Assembly: GCA_949130495.1 (NCBI GenBank)
Contig: OX422208.1
Location: forward strand, 394,404,561-394,468,560
DNA from: Sambucus nigra
Taxonomy: Eukaryota > Streptophyta > Magnoliopsida > Dipsacales > Adoxaceae
Reading direction: 5' to 3'
DNA length: 64,000 nt
Shown here: positions 47,018-58,662 of the stretch, piece after piece
Position numbering within the stretch: the first letter of the stretch is position 1
Layout of the letters: each line of letters opens with the position of its first letter
Position numbers and translations under genes: made by a program
The notes under the pieces: model-generated
Databases searched by the model: none
Told to the model about the DNA's origin: nothing
Seen by the model: only the letters and a program-made list of their open reading frames with translations

Positions 47018-48114
47018 TCAATCGAAAGAAGAAAGATGAGGAGAACCACGATCAATGATGCAAGAATCACAGAGATTTATACCTAACGCTTCTAAATCTG
47101 ACTTTCTAACCCAAGTAGGTGTGAACCGACGAGTAGGGGCATTGGGAACCGGAATGACTTTAGACTTTCTAGGAGAATTATTGAGGTCATAGAAAAACCG
47201 TCTGAGATGACCTCTCCTACCGCAATGAGTGCAAGTGTAGATACGGTGAGGAGCGTGTCCTTTAGGCTGATTATACCTCACATTCCTAGGTGGATCTTTC
47301 CTAAAGCTCCTAGGTGGATCTCTAGTTTGCACGATTTTGTCTTTGGAAGAAGGTGTGACATGATTATTAAAGCCAATACCTCTTCGATTATCGTTGATTT
47401 CGACGGTGCCTAAGATTTTGTCTAACTTTTCAGACCTAACCTCCAAATCAAATGTAACTTTACTCGAATCTCTCATTTTTTCTTCAAGCTCACCTATCCT
47501 TGACTCAAGTAAACGCGTAGAATTTTCAAACTTCAGAATGTCCTTTTTCATAGTCTCCATCAATCCCCAAAGACTATCTCTCTCACCCTCGACATATTCT
47601 AGCTTCTCTCAAATTTTCTTTTCTTATGCCCTAAGATCCTCAATTAAAGAATTAGAATTATTTATTTCTACGGCACGTTCTTTCAACATAGCTCCTAGTT
47701 TCACATTTTCTTTCTCTACTTTTAGGGTTTCTCCATACAGTTCTTTGAAAGAAGTTTGCAAATCTCTCTGGTCTTCGCTCTCATCTCCGCTGACCTCCTC
47801 CTCATTCTCAGGAGTATCAACATCTGTGACTACAGAGAATCATGAAAAGTTAAGTCTTTATCACTTACATGACTAGACAAAAAGGTGGGAAGTTCACGTT
47901 TACTATCATAAAATTTTTCTTCATCTGGGTCACTATCACTCAGGGTACAAACAAGATTTATCGATTTATTAAAAGTATCCCTAAGTTTCATGGGACACTC
48001 ATCTATCCTGTGACCAAAACCTTTGCAGCAAAGACACTTTTCACAATCATCCTTATTAACTAGTTTTTTAAGAGCATTTTTCATGTGAGATTTCCAATTA
48101 GATGATTCAAACAA
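47018..48114 (-). pseudogene. gag: Gag remnant of SIRE-like element 2: two zinc knuckles and a coiled coil
   Basis: Minus strand, in order: NALKKLVNKDDCEKCLCCKGFGHRIDEC (a C-x2-C-x4-H-x4-C knuckle), an acidic stretch LSDSDPDEEKFYDSKRE, a coiled-coil region rich in E, K and L (LESRIGELEEKMRD, FDLEVRSEKLDKI), then YTCTHCGRRGHLRRFF, a second knuckle whose last Cys has become Phe. A knuckle of the C-x-G-x-GH-I-x-x-EC type, an acidic SD-rich linker, a coil and a second CxxCGxxGHxRxxC knuckle are the layout of SIRE gag C-termini. The frame breaks at 47563-47830 and the N-terminal gag body is missing. Confidence 0.75.
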
Positions 48115-48194
48115 TTAAATTCTAAAATCATCAAAACCATCGAAAGGCACACCTAAAGACACGGGATCACAAACACAATAAAATAGTGCAACAA

Positions 48195-48206
48195 GCTCTG
48201 ATACCA
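48195..48206 (-). promoter_or_regulatory. Primer-binding site of SIRE-like element 2 (initiator tRNA-Met, minus strand)
   Basis: The plus strand reads GCTCTGATACCA, the exact reverse complement of TGGTATCAGAGC, three bases from the right LTR. It fixes the element's direction. Confidence 0.94.
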
Positions 48207-48209
48207 ATT

Positions 48210-49281
48210 TGAAACGGCCCTTTAGTGTGTACTTTAGGTAAAAACAACTTTGTTCCAATTTTTAGTTAAAACCAATTTTAACTTCTTAAACCCTAAACAT
48301 GGATCTAAGTGATTAAATCCATTTGATGAATAAAGCATGCAGTAAAAGAAACAATTTCAAGAAAAAATCCTCGAAGGGCAAAACCTTTTTATTTCACTAT
48401 AATTTGTAAGAAAACGGCTTACACGGATTACAATGAAATAAGTGCGACATACGAAATACCCGCCGGTGTCGGTTTCGATGTCTCGACTGGAACTTTCCCT
48501 TTCCAGGAGGTCAGTAGTGAAGAAGAGAAATGGCTTCTCCACAAGATACTTCGTAAGGTTTCCTTCTACAATAGCACGCAGCTCTTCGGTTGTAGAGTTA
48601 TCCTCACAAAGTGCAACACGGTGTAGTGAGAGGATTATCTTTCGGTAAACGCGTTCAAGATCACTTAACTTTGGAATTGAGTAATACGATCTTGAATAAA
48701 CACCGAAAGATGAAAAAATGTATGGGAATAAGTTTTCGAAACTGTTCTGCTTTTTGAAACGTTTGCAGATATGTTTTTATTTATAACTAAGCTGCACAGA
48801 GTCCAAGAAAACAAAAACATGAAAATCGAGGCGGCAGGTCATTCGAGCGAGATGAGATCTCGTTCGCGCGACATGTCAATGTCATTTGAAAGATTCATTA
48901 TTTCATTCGAGCGAGCTACAGTAAAAAATAATATTTTTCTCTTTAAAATTTTAATCCTTGAATTTTCTTTAAATTATTTGCAACTCAGAAATATTTTTAA
49001 AACATAAAAAGATTTAATTCCCAAACATTTAAATCACTCATCATTTAATCAATATACAAATTACCCAACTAATCACAAGTATTCATACCTGAGTGATCTT
49101 AAACATATGCAACACGTCTTAACTTGTAATCTTCTTGAAAGCTTTGATTGCACATTCTTGGACTTGAACTTTGTCGTAGGCTTTAAATAAACTCCATAAT
49201 TAACTAGCCTAGACTTAAGTTATTCTGTACGGAATTCATCCAATTAAAACAAATGAATATGCTAAGAATTATGTTCTTATA
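48210..49281 (-). repeat. SIRE-like element 2, LTR at the right (5' LTR of the minus-strand element)
   Basis: Pairs with 42373-43443. The right boundary reads TTCTTATA where the left copy has TTCTTACA, one substitution in the terminal CA. Followed by TCATA. Confidence 0.92.
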
Positions 49282-49286
49282 TCATA

Positions 49287-49560
49287 CATCAATAAAGTTT
49301 TCCGAAAAGATAGATGCTGTTAAATACAATGCTTATTATAATGAGTTTTTGGATAGCATTTGGAATACAGAGTTAAAGGAAGAGTTTGATTTTAAGTGGA
49401 TTGATCTTATTGATAGGAGCATCTTTAATGACAATAAATGTGTATGAACTATTCTTCACATCCGTTCAACATGGTTTCCTTATTACATCAACCACTTTTT
49501 TCTGCTCACTTGTAAAGTAGCCAACATGAAAAAAGTGGTCATTCATTTCTATAAAGGTGT
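49287..49560 (+). pseudogene. FAR1/FRS-like gene, piece 3: end of the recognisable transposase domain
   Basis: Continues from 42367/42372 after removal of the minus-strand element and one TCATA copy. Open to 49447: KFSEKIDAVKYNAYYNEFLDSIW, ELKEEFDFKWIDLID and then TGA; RSTWFPYYINHFFLLTCK follows. These match the family blocks IPEKLG..., FxxxWxxMxxKF and R..WxPxYMRDTFFAGM. The recognisable similarity stops near 49560; the SWIM zinc finger and the rest of the gene are not found in the window. Confidence 0.82.
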
Positions 49561-49779
49561 GTGCCCAAAAAAAAATCATTATCAGACTTTATAATTTTAT
49601 TTTGTAGGGTCCTTCAGAAATGTCAAGCAGAAAAAAAATTTGACCATAAAACTCTAACGGAGAAGCCCAAATTGAAAGTGATACATTTCTAATTAACCGT
49701 ACCCAACGAAACCTTATAATACAAAGGTTATCTTTCCACAACATAACACATCAAGTAAAGCAATAGTCTAGTTCCCCAC

Positions 49780-49905
49780 CATCTCTCCACTACCAGCCTT
49801 ATCAAGCTACATGTGTCGTCTCACAAGAAAAAATCAAAATAAGAACCCTCCCCCAATATGCTTTTGCTTAAGATTCGTTCACCCAAGACTCAATATCTAC
49901 AACAA
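49780..49905 (-). repeat. Diverged hairpin module D1 (minus strand)
   Basis: On the minus strand GGGGGAGGGTTCTTATTTTG, then TTGTGAGACGACACATGTAG and GGTAGTGGAGAGATGG follow the order of LARD module A1 (GGAGGGGTTCCTTGTTTG, GACGCTCCATGCGTG, GGGAGTGGAGATATG). Outer stem partly lost. Confidence 0.5.
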
Positions 49906-49944
49906 TAATATCCACATAAACCATTTATCTATAACTATTAAGTC

Positions 49945-50090
49945 TTAAGGATCACATAACCAAGAGCTCCCAAGTCCCAAGAGAACTGGACTCCATGCAT
50001 GGGACGTCTCACGAATAAAATTCAAACAAGGAACCTCCCCCCCCCCCCCCCGGATACACTTAGATCTAGACAGATTGTTTGTTTGATACG
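49945..50090 (-). repeat. Diverged hairpin module D2 (minus strand)
   Basis: On the minus strand GGGAGGTTCCTTGTTTGAAT, tip TTTTA-TTCG-TGAGA (a UUCG loop closed by A-U and G-U pairs), then GACGTCCCATGCATGGAG. Preceded by a run of about 17 G (C on the plus strand at 50037-50053). Confidence 0.55.
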
Positions 50091-50815
50091 ATGGTGAGAG
50101 AATCCCTAAGAAAAAATAACCAAAACAAATATATGTATATAACTTTCAGTGTACATATATTACGTAAGCCTAGAGAAATCAACTATCCCGGACTGACCCA
50201 ACACAGAGTATGTACTCAAATCTTAACGTCTATCATTAAACAGAAACACCAACACAAATAGTATTAACTCAACTCATAATCTTTATTATCATATAGATAT
50301 ACCATAACAAAGAGTATTAACCCAACACATACCATATATCATCATATAGGTAGATCAAAACAAATCATCTAATGGCCGAGAGATAACCCACCTTAAGCTC
50401 ATATTTAGTTCATACAAAGAATATCCTTACTCTAATTAAATCCATTATTAAGGATATACAATAATCGCATATTGTTAACCATTATTTACTCATTATGATT
50501 AATCCATCCTCATTGTATTTTCACATTTTCACTAGTTTTTTACACCTCTGTGAATACGTTTTACATGTGCCAATGTAATTACACATTATCCTCATAGCTA
50601 TAATCGAGTCCCAAGTATACCAATATGTGTATACAAATAAATATAGAAACCTATCCATATCCATCGAAACATATACATTCAAATCTTAAACTACCCTCGA
50701 TCCCAACATATAGGCATTTAACATCATCATAATTACGTTGTCCTCACAACCGGGCTAAATATCCACATTACACCCATAACTAAGTCCATAGTCTATTAAA
50801 TATCCACATCTATAG

Positions 50816-50820
<5 letters not shown>

Positions 50821-50856
<36 letters not shown>

Positions 50857-50873
50857 ATATATATATATATATA
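50821..50873. repeat. (CT)n(AT)n microsatellite
   Basis: About 16 CT units, then GTATATATATAT to 50873. Confidence 0.95.
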
Positions 50874-51249
50874 CCTGAAACTAACTCATACTCTAATAAT
50901 ATCCACATACATAAATACACTACTATATATGTATATATACACCCAAGACTAACTCATAGTCTAATAATAACACTCTAATATCTAGGTATACTAATATAAC
51001 CAAAGTTTATGGTACTACACCCTAATATAACTAACCGCACTCGAACTACCCCACCTCAACCACGTTGTCCGACTGAGTAATCCAAATCCATCATGTATAG
51101 TACGTATTTATACGTATTATAATTCATACACAGGATATAACATAACATTATTATACCCAATGCCTTACCAAATCCTCAAATTGGATTGTATTAGTAATTA
51201 TAGGTTTATACGTTCAACACCTATTATTTTATCACGTTATAAATAATAA

Positions 51250-51250
<1 letters not shown>

Positions 51251-51292
<42 letters not shown>

Positions 51293-51306
51293 TATGTGTG
51301 TGTGTA
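51251..51306. repeat. (TA)n(CA)n(TG)n palindromic microsatellite
   Basis: TA repeats run into ACACACACATATGTGTGTGT, a self-complementary end able to form a hairpin. Confidence 0.93.
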
Positions 51307-51880
51307 ACCACCCAATGAACCATCCCAAAAGAAACTAGATCACAAAACCAAACTGCACCAATGCTCTAGGGCCGAATCGATCCGGTGAGTCCATTATGCC
51401 CAGCTCGTGTTATGTTTATCAATGGACGCCCAAAAAATTCCCAAACTTCCTCTATAGCCTCTACAGTAAGCAAAACCCATTCTTCCGTACATATGAACTG
51501 TGGATCAATATATATAATAAGTTTTCTACAGGATTTAACATAATTTCAAGGTAATTAAGGAACAAAATTAAAATATGATTAACGTCAATTTATTCATTAA
51601 ACATGTGGTTATGCATAAATAAATAATTTAAACTATAAAACGAATCAAATTTACAACATATAATGATTCAAATCAAATTAATCAAGGGTTTCCAATAATA
51701 TAAACCATATAGTTCTAGTTAATACGATTTCTAACATGAACATGGGTTTAATCACTTAACCAATTTGAATCTACAATAGATGTGTAAAGAAATCAGATTA
51801 TACAAATTAAAATAAGATTTTAAACCTAATAACAGTCTTTTACCCAATTAACCATTCGTAGCGATAAAAGTCATTTATCG

Positions 51881-51994
51881 ATTAAACAAATACGATAAGC
51901 GATAAAAGATCTTTGATTAATACGATTAATACAAATAGGACTAATCAAATACAATTAAACAAATACGATAAGCGATAAAAGATCTTTGATTAAT
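51881..51994. repeat. Direct duplication of 41 bp, period 73
   Basis: ATTAAACAAATACGATAAGC and the following GATAAAAGATCTTTGATTAA occur at 51881 and again at 51954 without change. Confidence 0.85.
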
Positions 51995-52207
51995 TCCCTT
52001 GAGTGTTCTTCCTATTCTCCCAAAGTTTGCCTCTTAATACTATGGTTTTAATTATGATGTGCTATGGTGATTCATGAGGGTCATAAACCTATTTAAAACC
52101 CTAAACCCAAGGGTCTACTATGGGCCCTCTTTTGAACCACCAAATAATCCCAAAAGACTAACCATATACTCTTAAAACTTAGGCTAAAGTTGTACTTACC
52201 CTTGGCG

Positions 52208-54815
52208 TGTAATAACTCGTTCCTATGGTATTTTTTTATGGTTATTAATTGTGACAAAAAGTTAATAATCTAGAATTAATTATTTCTTGAGAAAATTGAT
52301 AATAAGTTAATGCATAGTTAGATGATGATTAAATTTGCATGTTATTAACATAGATTATATGCAGTTACACGTAAAATAATCACTTAACTTGGACTATATG
52401 CGGTTATGTGTAAAATAATGTGCATGTGGTTTATTTTACGTTATGAGGTATTATCGTGAGTTAAGAGGTATACCATTTGAAGAGAACTCTAGAGTGATAC
52501 GGGGGGCCTGATTACGTGTTTTAATTGTTTTAAACTGGGATGAAGGGGTAGGCATATCTTTTGGCTAAGTGTTGGGATATTCTGGGTAGTGTTTTTGTAC
52601 ATTTACGGGCTCAAAAATAAGCCTATTATAGACCTTATGGATTAAGGAATATTTAAGGGAGATTAACCTCATTTATTAATTACTTTACATATAAGAAACA
52701 AACCCTAGTAGCCTTAGACTTTTTGAGATTGCTTAAGGAGACTTTGAAAGAAGAGGAACAAGGATCGTTGTGCAGAAACTCGTTGTTCATCATTTCAAGT
52801 AAGAAATATTTTGCTATATCACTTGTAAATCTATAACTTGTTTATAATTCCATGACATGTGTTTAATATTGAGATTTAAAATGCATATTTACGATTGAAT
52901 TTGATTGTCTTAATCATGTTTGTTTAACTCGATTAATTAGGATGAGTGTCAATTAACTCTGAATTGAAGACTTGTACTTTTGGAGACAAATCTGAATTAG
53001 ATGGTTTTTATATATGATTCTATGATTAGAACTTATATATATAATTTAAATTAATTTGGTCACTAAATACCTTTGTTAATTTATGGTTTAGATTTGAATT
53101 CACCTTTGATTATAATTATATTGCATGTTAAAGATTGAAACTTGGTTAAATTTGGAGAATTAATGAATTCAACCTATTATTATATAAAAGTGATGTTAAA
53201 TCCTTTATAAGCGAACCAAATGTATAAATAATTATGTTTCTGGGTTGGAATACTTGGCTTGGGGTATTCTTGAAGCTTGGTTTAGCCATTAATAGAGGAT
53301 TGGGGAATACAAACTTCATTTCTAGACCAAATTGGGCCGCTACCCCGAACCAAATTGATTCGATCTGGGGGAGAATTGATTAGGCCCCTGTGATGGACTG
53401 GGTTGGTTCATGGAAAGGATCCTCGAATTATTGATTCGAGTGGTTAAACCCTTTTTTAATTGACAGGTGATTGGTAAATTATTGTAGTTAGGTTTATTAA
53501 AGTATAAATTAAGAGACAAAAAATGTTAAATTTAATTAAAGTATAGAACTGGATAATACTTTAATTAACAATCTGGCATTAGGATTGGGTTGATTTGTGT
53601 AGACACATGAGCAAAACGATATCCCATGGACACACACACACACACATACGTGTATATATATATTACTTATTTGCTTGAACATACCTTTACTTGTGATGAA
53701 TCTATCGGTCATGCTTGCTTTGGAGGTTGTGACTGTGTACCTCACACCTGGCTATTGCCGCAAGTCATCTTGGAGGTCTTATATTTTGATCATACATCCA
53801 GTGAGTCTAGACTTTGTGATGACAGATGTTGATGATCCAATCCATCAGTTGAATTTTATTATAGGACTACCCAGTGGTGTGATTGCGTATTAATCCCCCA
53901 ATATCATGTGTGTGTGTGTGTGTATGGGTGTGTTTTAAATCCGTTAGGTGAGGGACTCCTACGAGATAGAGGCATGAGAGCCAATGGTAGTTTCCTTCAT
54001 ATGAATTTCTTTATTTACATGAAAGATATGCTTTAGTCTAGTAATGAATAATTTATTGATGAACCCTATGGCACATTAAATATATTGCTATGATATGTGT
54101 GGATTCTTTTATGGGTGATAACATGGGGATTGATAATTGGGTTATATTCTTACGTGTGTAGTTAGTTATATACCTTTTGCTTGTGATTATTATTTATTTA
54201 CTTCTTAGTCTAGAGACGTATAATTATAGTATAGTTTATTCCTTGGGTTTGGACAATCTCGTACCATTTCACTTTGGTGAGGGGTGAGGTACTTATTGCT
54301 TGTGAGAGACGACGAGTTAACATGTTTATTGTTAATGAGCCGCATGATTTACATTGTTGATATTGAAGATATATCTTGCAATGTTAGGACTTTGTCCTAA
54401 ATTGTATAAAACTTTTTTCAGGCATTCGTAGACAGGATCCGCAAGGCTGAGGAGACTTCAAACTTGTAGCTCCATTTGATTAGCAACTTCAGTTCTTTGA
54501 TCTAACTTAGATTTCTATTGTTCCTAGTATTTCCTTTTATCTTTATTTTAGATATTGCATATACTTTGAGTCCCGATTATCTATTTTAGTCAGTTGGTTT
54601 AATTGAGACCTATTAATTTCTTATTGTTGTATGTTTTGAGATATTATTTATCCAAAGTTATTTATCAATTTAGTTATCGTATGTTATGAATGGATTTAAA
54701 TTCACTCCTATTTATTTATTATTTGATGTTGAGAATAATATGAATTGTTTGACAAGCCCTATATTTGGCATATTAGCCTGGTCGACTGTTGTGTGGAAAA
54801 TAGGGGTTATTACTA
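52208..54815 (+). repeat. 5' LTR of a second Tekay-like element
   Basis: Starts TGTAATAACTCG, like the Tekay-like (TGTAATACC) and LARD (TGTAACAACC) LTRs, and ends GGGGTTATTACTA just before a primer site. TATA-like CATATAAG at 52688-52695, donor-like CAA/GTAAGA at 52799 and acceptor-like TTTTTTCAG at about 54421 repeat the layout of the other two. The partner LTR is not in the window, so the call rests on the ends and on the gag after it. Confidence 0.75.
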
Positions 54816-54816
54816 T

Positions 54817-54828
54817 TGGTATAAGAGC
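54817..54828 (+). promoter_or_regulatory. Primer-binding site of the second Tekay-like element, one mismatch
   Basis: TGGTATAAGAGC against TGGTATCAGAGC. The next bases (GTCCTTAGGATTAG, GGCGTTGC) resemble the post-primer region of the LARD and the first Tekay-like element. Confidence 0.8.
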
Positions 54829-54970
54829 ATCTTTGTTTGAATGTCCTTAGGATTAGTGTTGATTCTTGTTATGTTTGGCGTTGCATTTTTTTATTTATAA
54901 AGACCTATTAGAAAGATTCATTGTATTATTATTTTGAATTGTAGTTAATATGAACAGTTTTTGTTTTCAT

Positions 54971-55111
54971 ATGGCAAACACTCGATGTACTAGAGCAAGC
55001 CAAGTTGCAGAGAGACACAATTGGCATGAGTAGCAGCCACAACCGTAGTAAGATCCACTGGCAGAATCCACAATAGACTTAGATGCCATTATTACCCAGG
55101 CAGTGCCATGT
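54971..55111 (+). pseudogene. gag: gag N-terminus, second Tekay-like element
   Basis: MANTRCTRASQVAERHNWHE, then stops, then DLDAIITQAV: the short polar N-terminus and the start of the gag helix seen in gypsy gag proteins. Breaks at an 8-bp repeat TGCCATGT and continues at 58078. Confidence 0.65.
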
Positions 55112-58077
55112 CCATAGTTTTATACTTAATTGTACCAAGTCATAATAGTAATAACAAGAAATAATTAAGCAGAAGAAAAGTAAACTTTCATTATTGTGAA
55201 TGCGTAGCATCTTATTACATATATGGAGTCTTCATAACAGGAAAATAAATGCTCCCATGGGCAGCTTATAACATAGAACGGTAGGGGACTTAAAAAATCA
55301 CTTGAGCTGATATATTATAGTAAAAATGTCATAGTGGGGACTACCATCTTTTCTTATTACCGCCCACAAATATGTTATGAAAAGCATTTTCCTTGGTAAC
55401 ACTGAATTAAAATCCATGGGTGCGGGTGATATTTCTCCCTTTTCTAGTTCACTTTCCATCTATAAGGTAAACAATTAAGAAAAAATATACTGAGTAGATA
55501 ATTTTATATATATAACAAGGTATATGCAGGAATTTGTTGCAATAGTATACTGGGATTAACAATACAATCTATAATAGTCTGAAGAAAAATGAAATATCAT
55601 AGTACTGATAGGGGTATACTGGAGTTTAATGATATTTAAAATAATAATACGGCGATTCATAAATGAATATGTTGTTTATCGAGTTACAAAGATAAGGGTT
55701 CAGACTATAACAATATAACCCATAAATTAACGGTTATATAGACTTTAAATGTGTAGAAATACCTTTACGATATTGCTAAAAACCTTTGGACCATCGACCA
55801 ATAATAATTGGGGAAAAATAAATCTCTAGGCACACTAACTAGACTGGAACTCATACGTATGTAGCAAATAAAAACTAGGCACTCAACATCTGAATCGTAC
55901 AGGCTAAATAGAACTTTAGTGGTATACCAGAGTCTAATCCTTGAAACGTAAGTTATGCTATTAGGTTTCACTGATAATAAAATTATAAGGTTCATGGGTT
56001 TACTACAATATAGGATACAACTGAAGTAAGAGGGTTTAACTAAAATCTGGCTTTTATTAAGAAATAGCTTAAGTAAGTGGTTTTACTAAAATACTAGGTT
56101 GTCAGGGTTTATCTTGCTAGGGTTTAATTGGATAGAGATTGAATCAGTATTCACAGTAATGCGAACTACACAAAAGATTTCATAATGAGAACAAGAGTTT
56201 AGGGGCTATCACATAGTGGTACAAATAAGGTAGTAATTTCATATGTATAATCTCGGATTTAATAGTAAAATAGAATCACCTATTTTTAAGTTCGGTGTGT
56301 GAAATTTTTATCGTCAAATTCTCGGGAGTGGACACGGTAGTTTTTAACCAGGGATAGCATAAGTATGTAGTATAGGTCTAAAAGTAAATTTATAGTATGC
56401 AATTGAATGGAATTAAGTGAACTTTTTAGCGTAAAAATATTGTTGGAGTCAAATGTAAATTTTTGTAAAAGTTTAAGGTTTTAATTTTTCTCCTAGTTTC
56501 CATGTGGATTTAGGTTTACTGGAAAGAGACAAATTGGCTATATTTAACATAAGGAATGTATATAAAAAGTTTGGAGATATTTTTAAAATAATTGAAAATT
56601 TGTCAGGGGGTTAAGTGAAATTAAAAGTTTAATTTTTAAACTTAAAACTTGTTTTCTCAAGATAATGCTTTTAAGGAATCCAAATAGGGTGATGTAATAA
56701 ACCAATTTACTCAGAATTAAAAAAATAGAAATGTTCAAAAAAAATCATTTTTTCTAATTAGGGACGAGCCCTCACGAGCTAGGTCAAATTCCAAACGCGC
56801 TAGGTTAAATTCCAAATGTGCCAGGGTTTGACCCCACTCTCGCACATGTAGCCCACATGATATCCTACCTTAGTTTTGTTGAGTTTAGGGTTTAAAAACT
56901 TTGACCCTATATTCGAACCGTTTTAGAATACCATTTGAGTTTAATCCTAACTAAAGTTGTGTAATTTTTTTAGAGGAATCCAATCACATTGGTTTCAAAG
57001 ATTTTAGTGGACTGGTTCGATGTATTGATTTTCTATAAAAATGTCAAAAGTTTGACTTGAACATTCATGTTTGTAGGACATGATTTGGACTACGACATGG
57101 TGATAATTGTGTTCTATGCTAAAAATTCTATCGAACAGGTTTCGTTTCAATGATTTTGGTTCACCGTAGCCTCTGAACTTAAGTTCTGAAAATCTCAAAG
57201 TCGTAAATTTCAAACATTGATTTGGGGAATAAAAACTCATTTTGGTGTCAATCTAGCATTGCACCTAGGTTCCTTAGACCTAGAGCTTGAGTTCTGTCAC
57301 TTTGAAACTGGTTAAAAGTCAAGAGTACAAATTCCACCATTAAAGATCAAGCTTTAATGGAGGTTTCTGGCATTCAAGCCTTTTCAGAGCTATTCTTAGA
57401 ATAAAACCTTCATGTAAATACATATTTTTACTCTAGGGATGTGCAAAAACTTAACCAAATGTAAAGAACCAAAAATTCTACACAAAATGATGAAATACAA
57501 AAAAAACATAAAAGTTAACTTATGATATCATTGGTCCTGGGTGAGTTTTGTAGTGGTAAATGAGGGCTTATATAGGGTTAGTGTAGGAGAGGCGATTTGT
57601 GAAAATTTTGGCGATTTTAAACCTTCGTTTAGTTAGTTTTAACCATGGTACCGTGATAGGACAAGGGTACCATGGGAAACCATGTGGTACAACTACCTAA
57701 GGGATATCCACCTGGCCAAATCAACAGGCTGTAAAGTAGGAATAAGTTTGGGCTTGATTTTGATCCATAGGTAGTTTATATGTTAGTTTTAGGGACTTTT
57801 ATACTGATTTTTAAAAGTTTAAGGGATTTAAATGAAATGTTTCAAACTTATAGGATTGGTTCATAATATTACTATCATGTATTTGGACTTTAATGAAACT
57901 TTGGGTTCAAGTTTGGTTTCAATTGGTAGGGTAAGGTGCAAATACTAGCATAATTCTTGTTAAGGGTTATTTTTGTAATTTGACAAAAGTTTAATGGATA
58001 CCTTGAAAATTTTTAATTTTAAGGGTTTGATTTCATATTTTTGTTGAGTTGTTATCGGCAGTCACTAAACCGATAGT
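55112..58077 (-). mobile_element. 3-kb insertion splitting gag, possibly a solo LTR on the minus strand
   Basis: The 8-bp TGCCATGT at 55104-55111 and 58078-58085 flanks 2,966 bp with no coding frame. On the minus strand a good TATA box, CTATATAAG, lies about 500 bp from the right end, the distance found in the other LTRs here. The length also fits the 2.6-3.0 kb LTRs, and TAACAACTC near the right end recalls their starts. However, clean TG...CA ends next to a 5-bp duplication are not seen. A DNA transposon with an 8-bp duplication is possible, but no terminal inverted repeats were found. Confidence 0.45.
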
Positions 58078-58662
58078 TGCCATGTTATAGCACTTATTGT
58101 TGCCACCACTGTTGTAGCCACAACACGTGGTGATGGTACCAATTCAGTAGTAAAGCATAATTTGGGAGAGGGAGCGTGGGGCCTTTGCTAAGGGAAACCC
58201 AACAGAGTTTGTTGGGAGTACAAATATCATCGGGGCATGTCAATGGGTGAAGGAAATTCAAAGAAACTTGAGGATGGTAGAGTGCTCAGAGGTCCACAAG
58301 TAGATGTTAGCCACATTCATATTCGTTGGAAATGCGTTGTAGTGCTAGAGGTCAGTCATCACGATAGAGGAATCAAAGAATTTTGGGTCAAGTTTGACAA
58401 CTAGTAATTCCCACCAGTAGTTAATGGAGAAGAAGAGGCAGATTCTAAGCCTCAAGCAGGAGAGTCTCACTGTAGCAGAGTAAGAGCAAGAGTGTACCAT
58501 TATTTCCTTATTTGGACCAAAGGAGGTAGACACCAAGGAGAATTAGATGAAGAAATTCCTCTTCAGGTTGATATGGCGCATCAGGCATGACATTCTAGAG
58601 AACTTAGATTTTATTACTTATAAAAAGGAAGTGAACGCCACTTTACTTCATTGTCAGGTGAT
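58078..58662 (+). pseudogene. gag: gag body, second Tekay-like element
   Basis: Frame from about 58082: HLLLPPLL, a stop, PQHVV; then RGAFAKGNPTEFVGSTNIIG, CQWVKEIQRNLRMVECSEVH, ATFIFVGNAL; after several stops LKQESLTVAE, SLFGPKEVDT, KKFLFRLI and RHDILENLDFITYK. This is the retrotrans_gag domain (FxGxxDPxxAxxWLxxxExxF, LxQGSMTVxEYxxxF, FxxGLxxxIR). It ends at 58662, where the Athila-like LTR begins. About eight stops. Confidence 0.78.

Larger units (their letters stand above)
42373..49281 (-). mobile_element. SIRE-like element 2, minus strand, non-autonomous, target duplication TCATA
   Basis: 6,909 bp, with TCATA at 42368-42372 and 49282-49286. Orientation is minus: the primer site appears as GCTCTGATACCA (48195-48206) beside the right LTR, and the polypurine tract reads CCAAAGGGGGAGAT on the minus strand (43444-43457). 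In element direction: LTR, primer site, gag remnant (48114-47018), about 1.9 kb without clear coding, a putative plant transposon protein frame (45110-44234), polypurine tract, LTR. No protease, integrase or reverse transcriptase is recognisable, so it depended on another element. It inserted into the transposase domain of the FAR1-like gene independently of SIRE-like element 1. Confidence 0.92.
49561..52207. other. Decayed AT-rich DNA with old LARD-like hairpin modules and short repeats
   Basis: No open frame of interest. Holds two inverted, diverged hairpin modules (49780-49905, 49945-50090), degenerate repeats with ACTCATAGTCTAATAAT (about 50755-51000), microsatellites at 50821-50873 and 51251-51306, and a 41-bp direct duplication (51881-51921 and 51954-51994). 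Probably the remains of an old minus-strand LTR element; its ends were not found. Confidence 0.5.

Noticed and set aside
42373..49281. Element 2 as a plus-strand element
   Set aside because: The primer site and polypurine tract are both in reverse complement, and the gag and transposon-protein frames are on the minus strand.
55112..58077. A hAT transposon because of the 8-bp repeat
   Set aside because: No CAGGG-like ends, no inverted terminal repeats and no transposase trace; left as unresolved, with solo LTR preferred.
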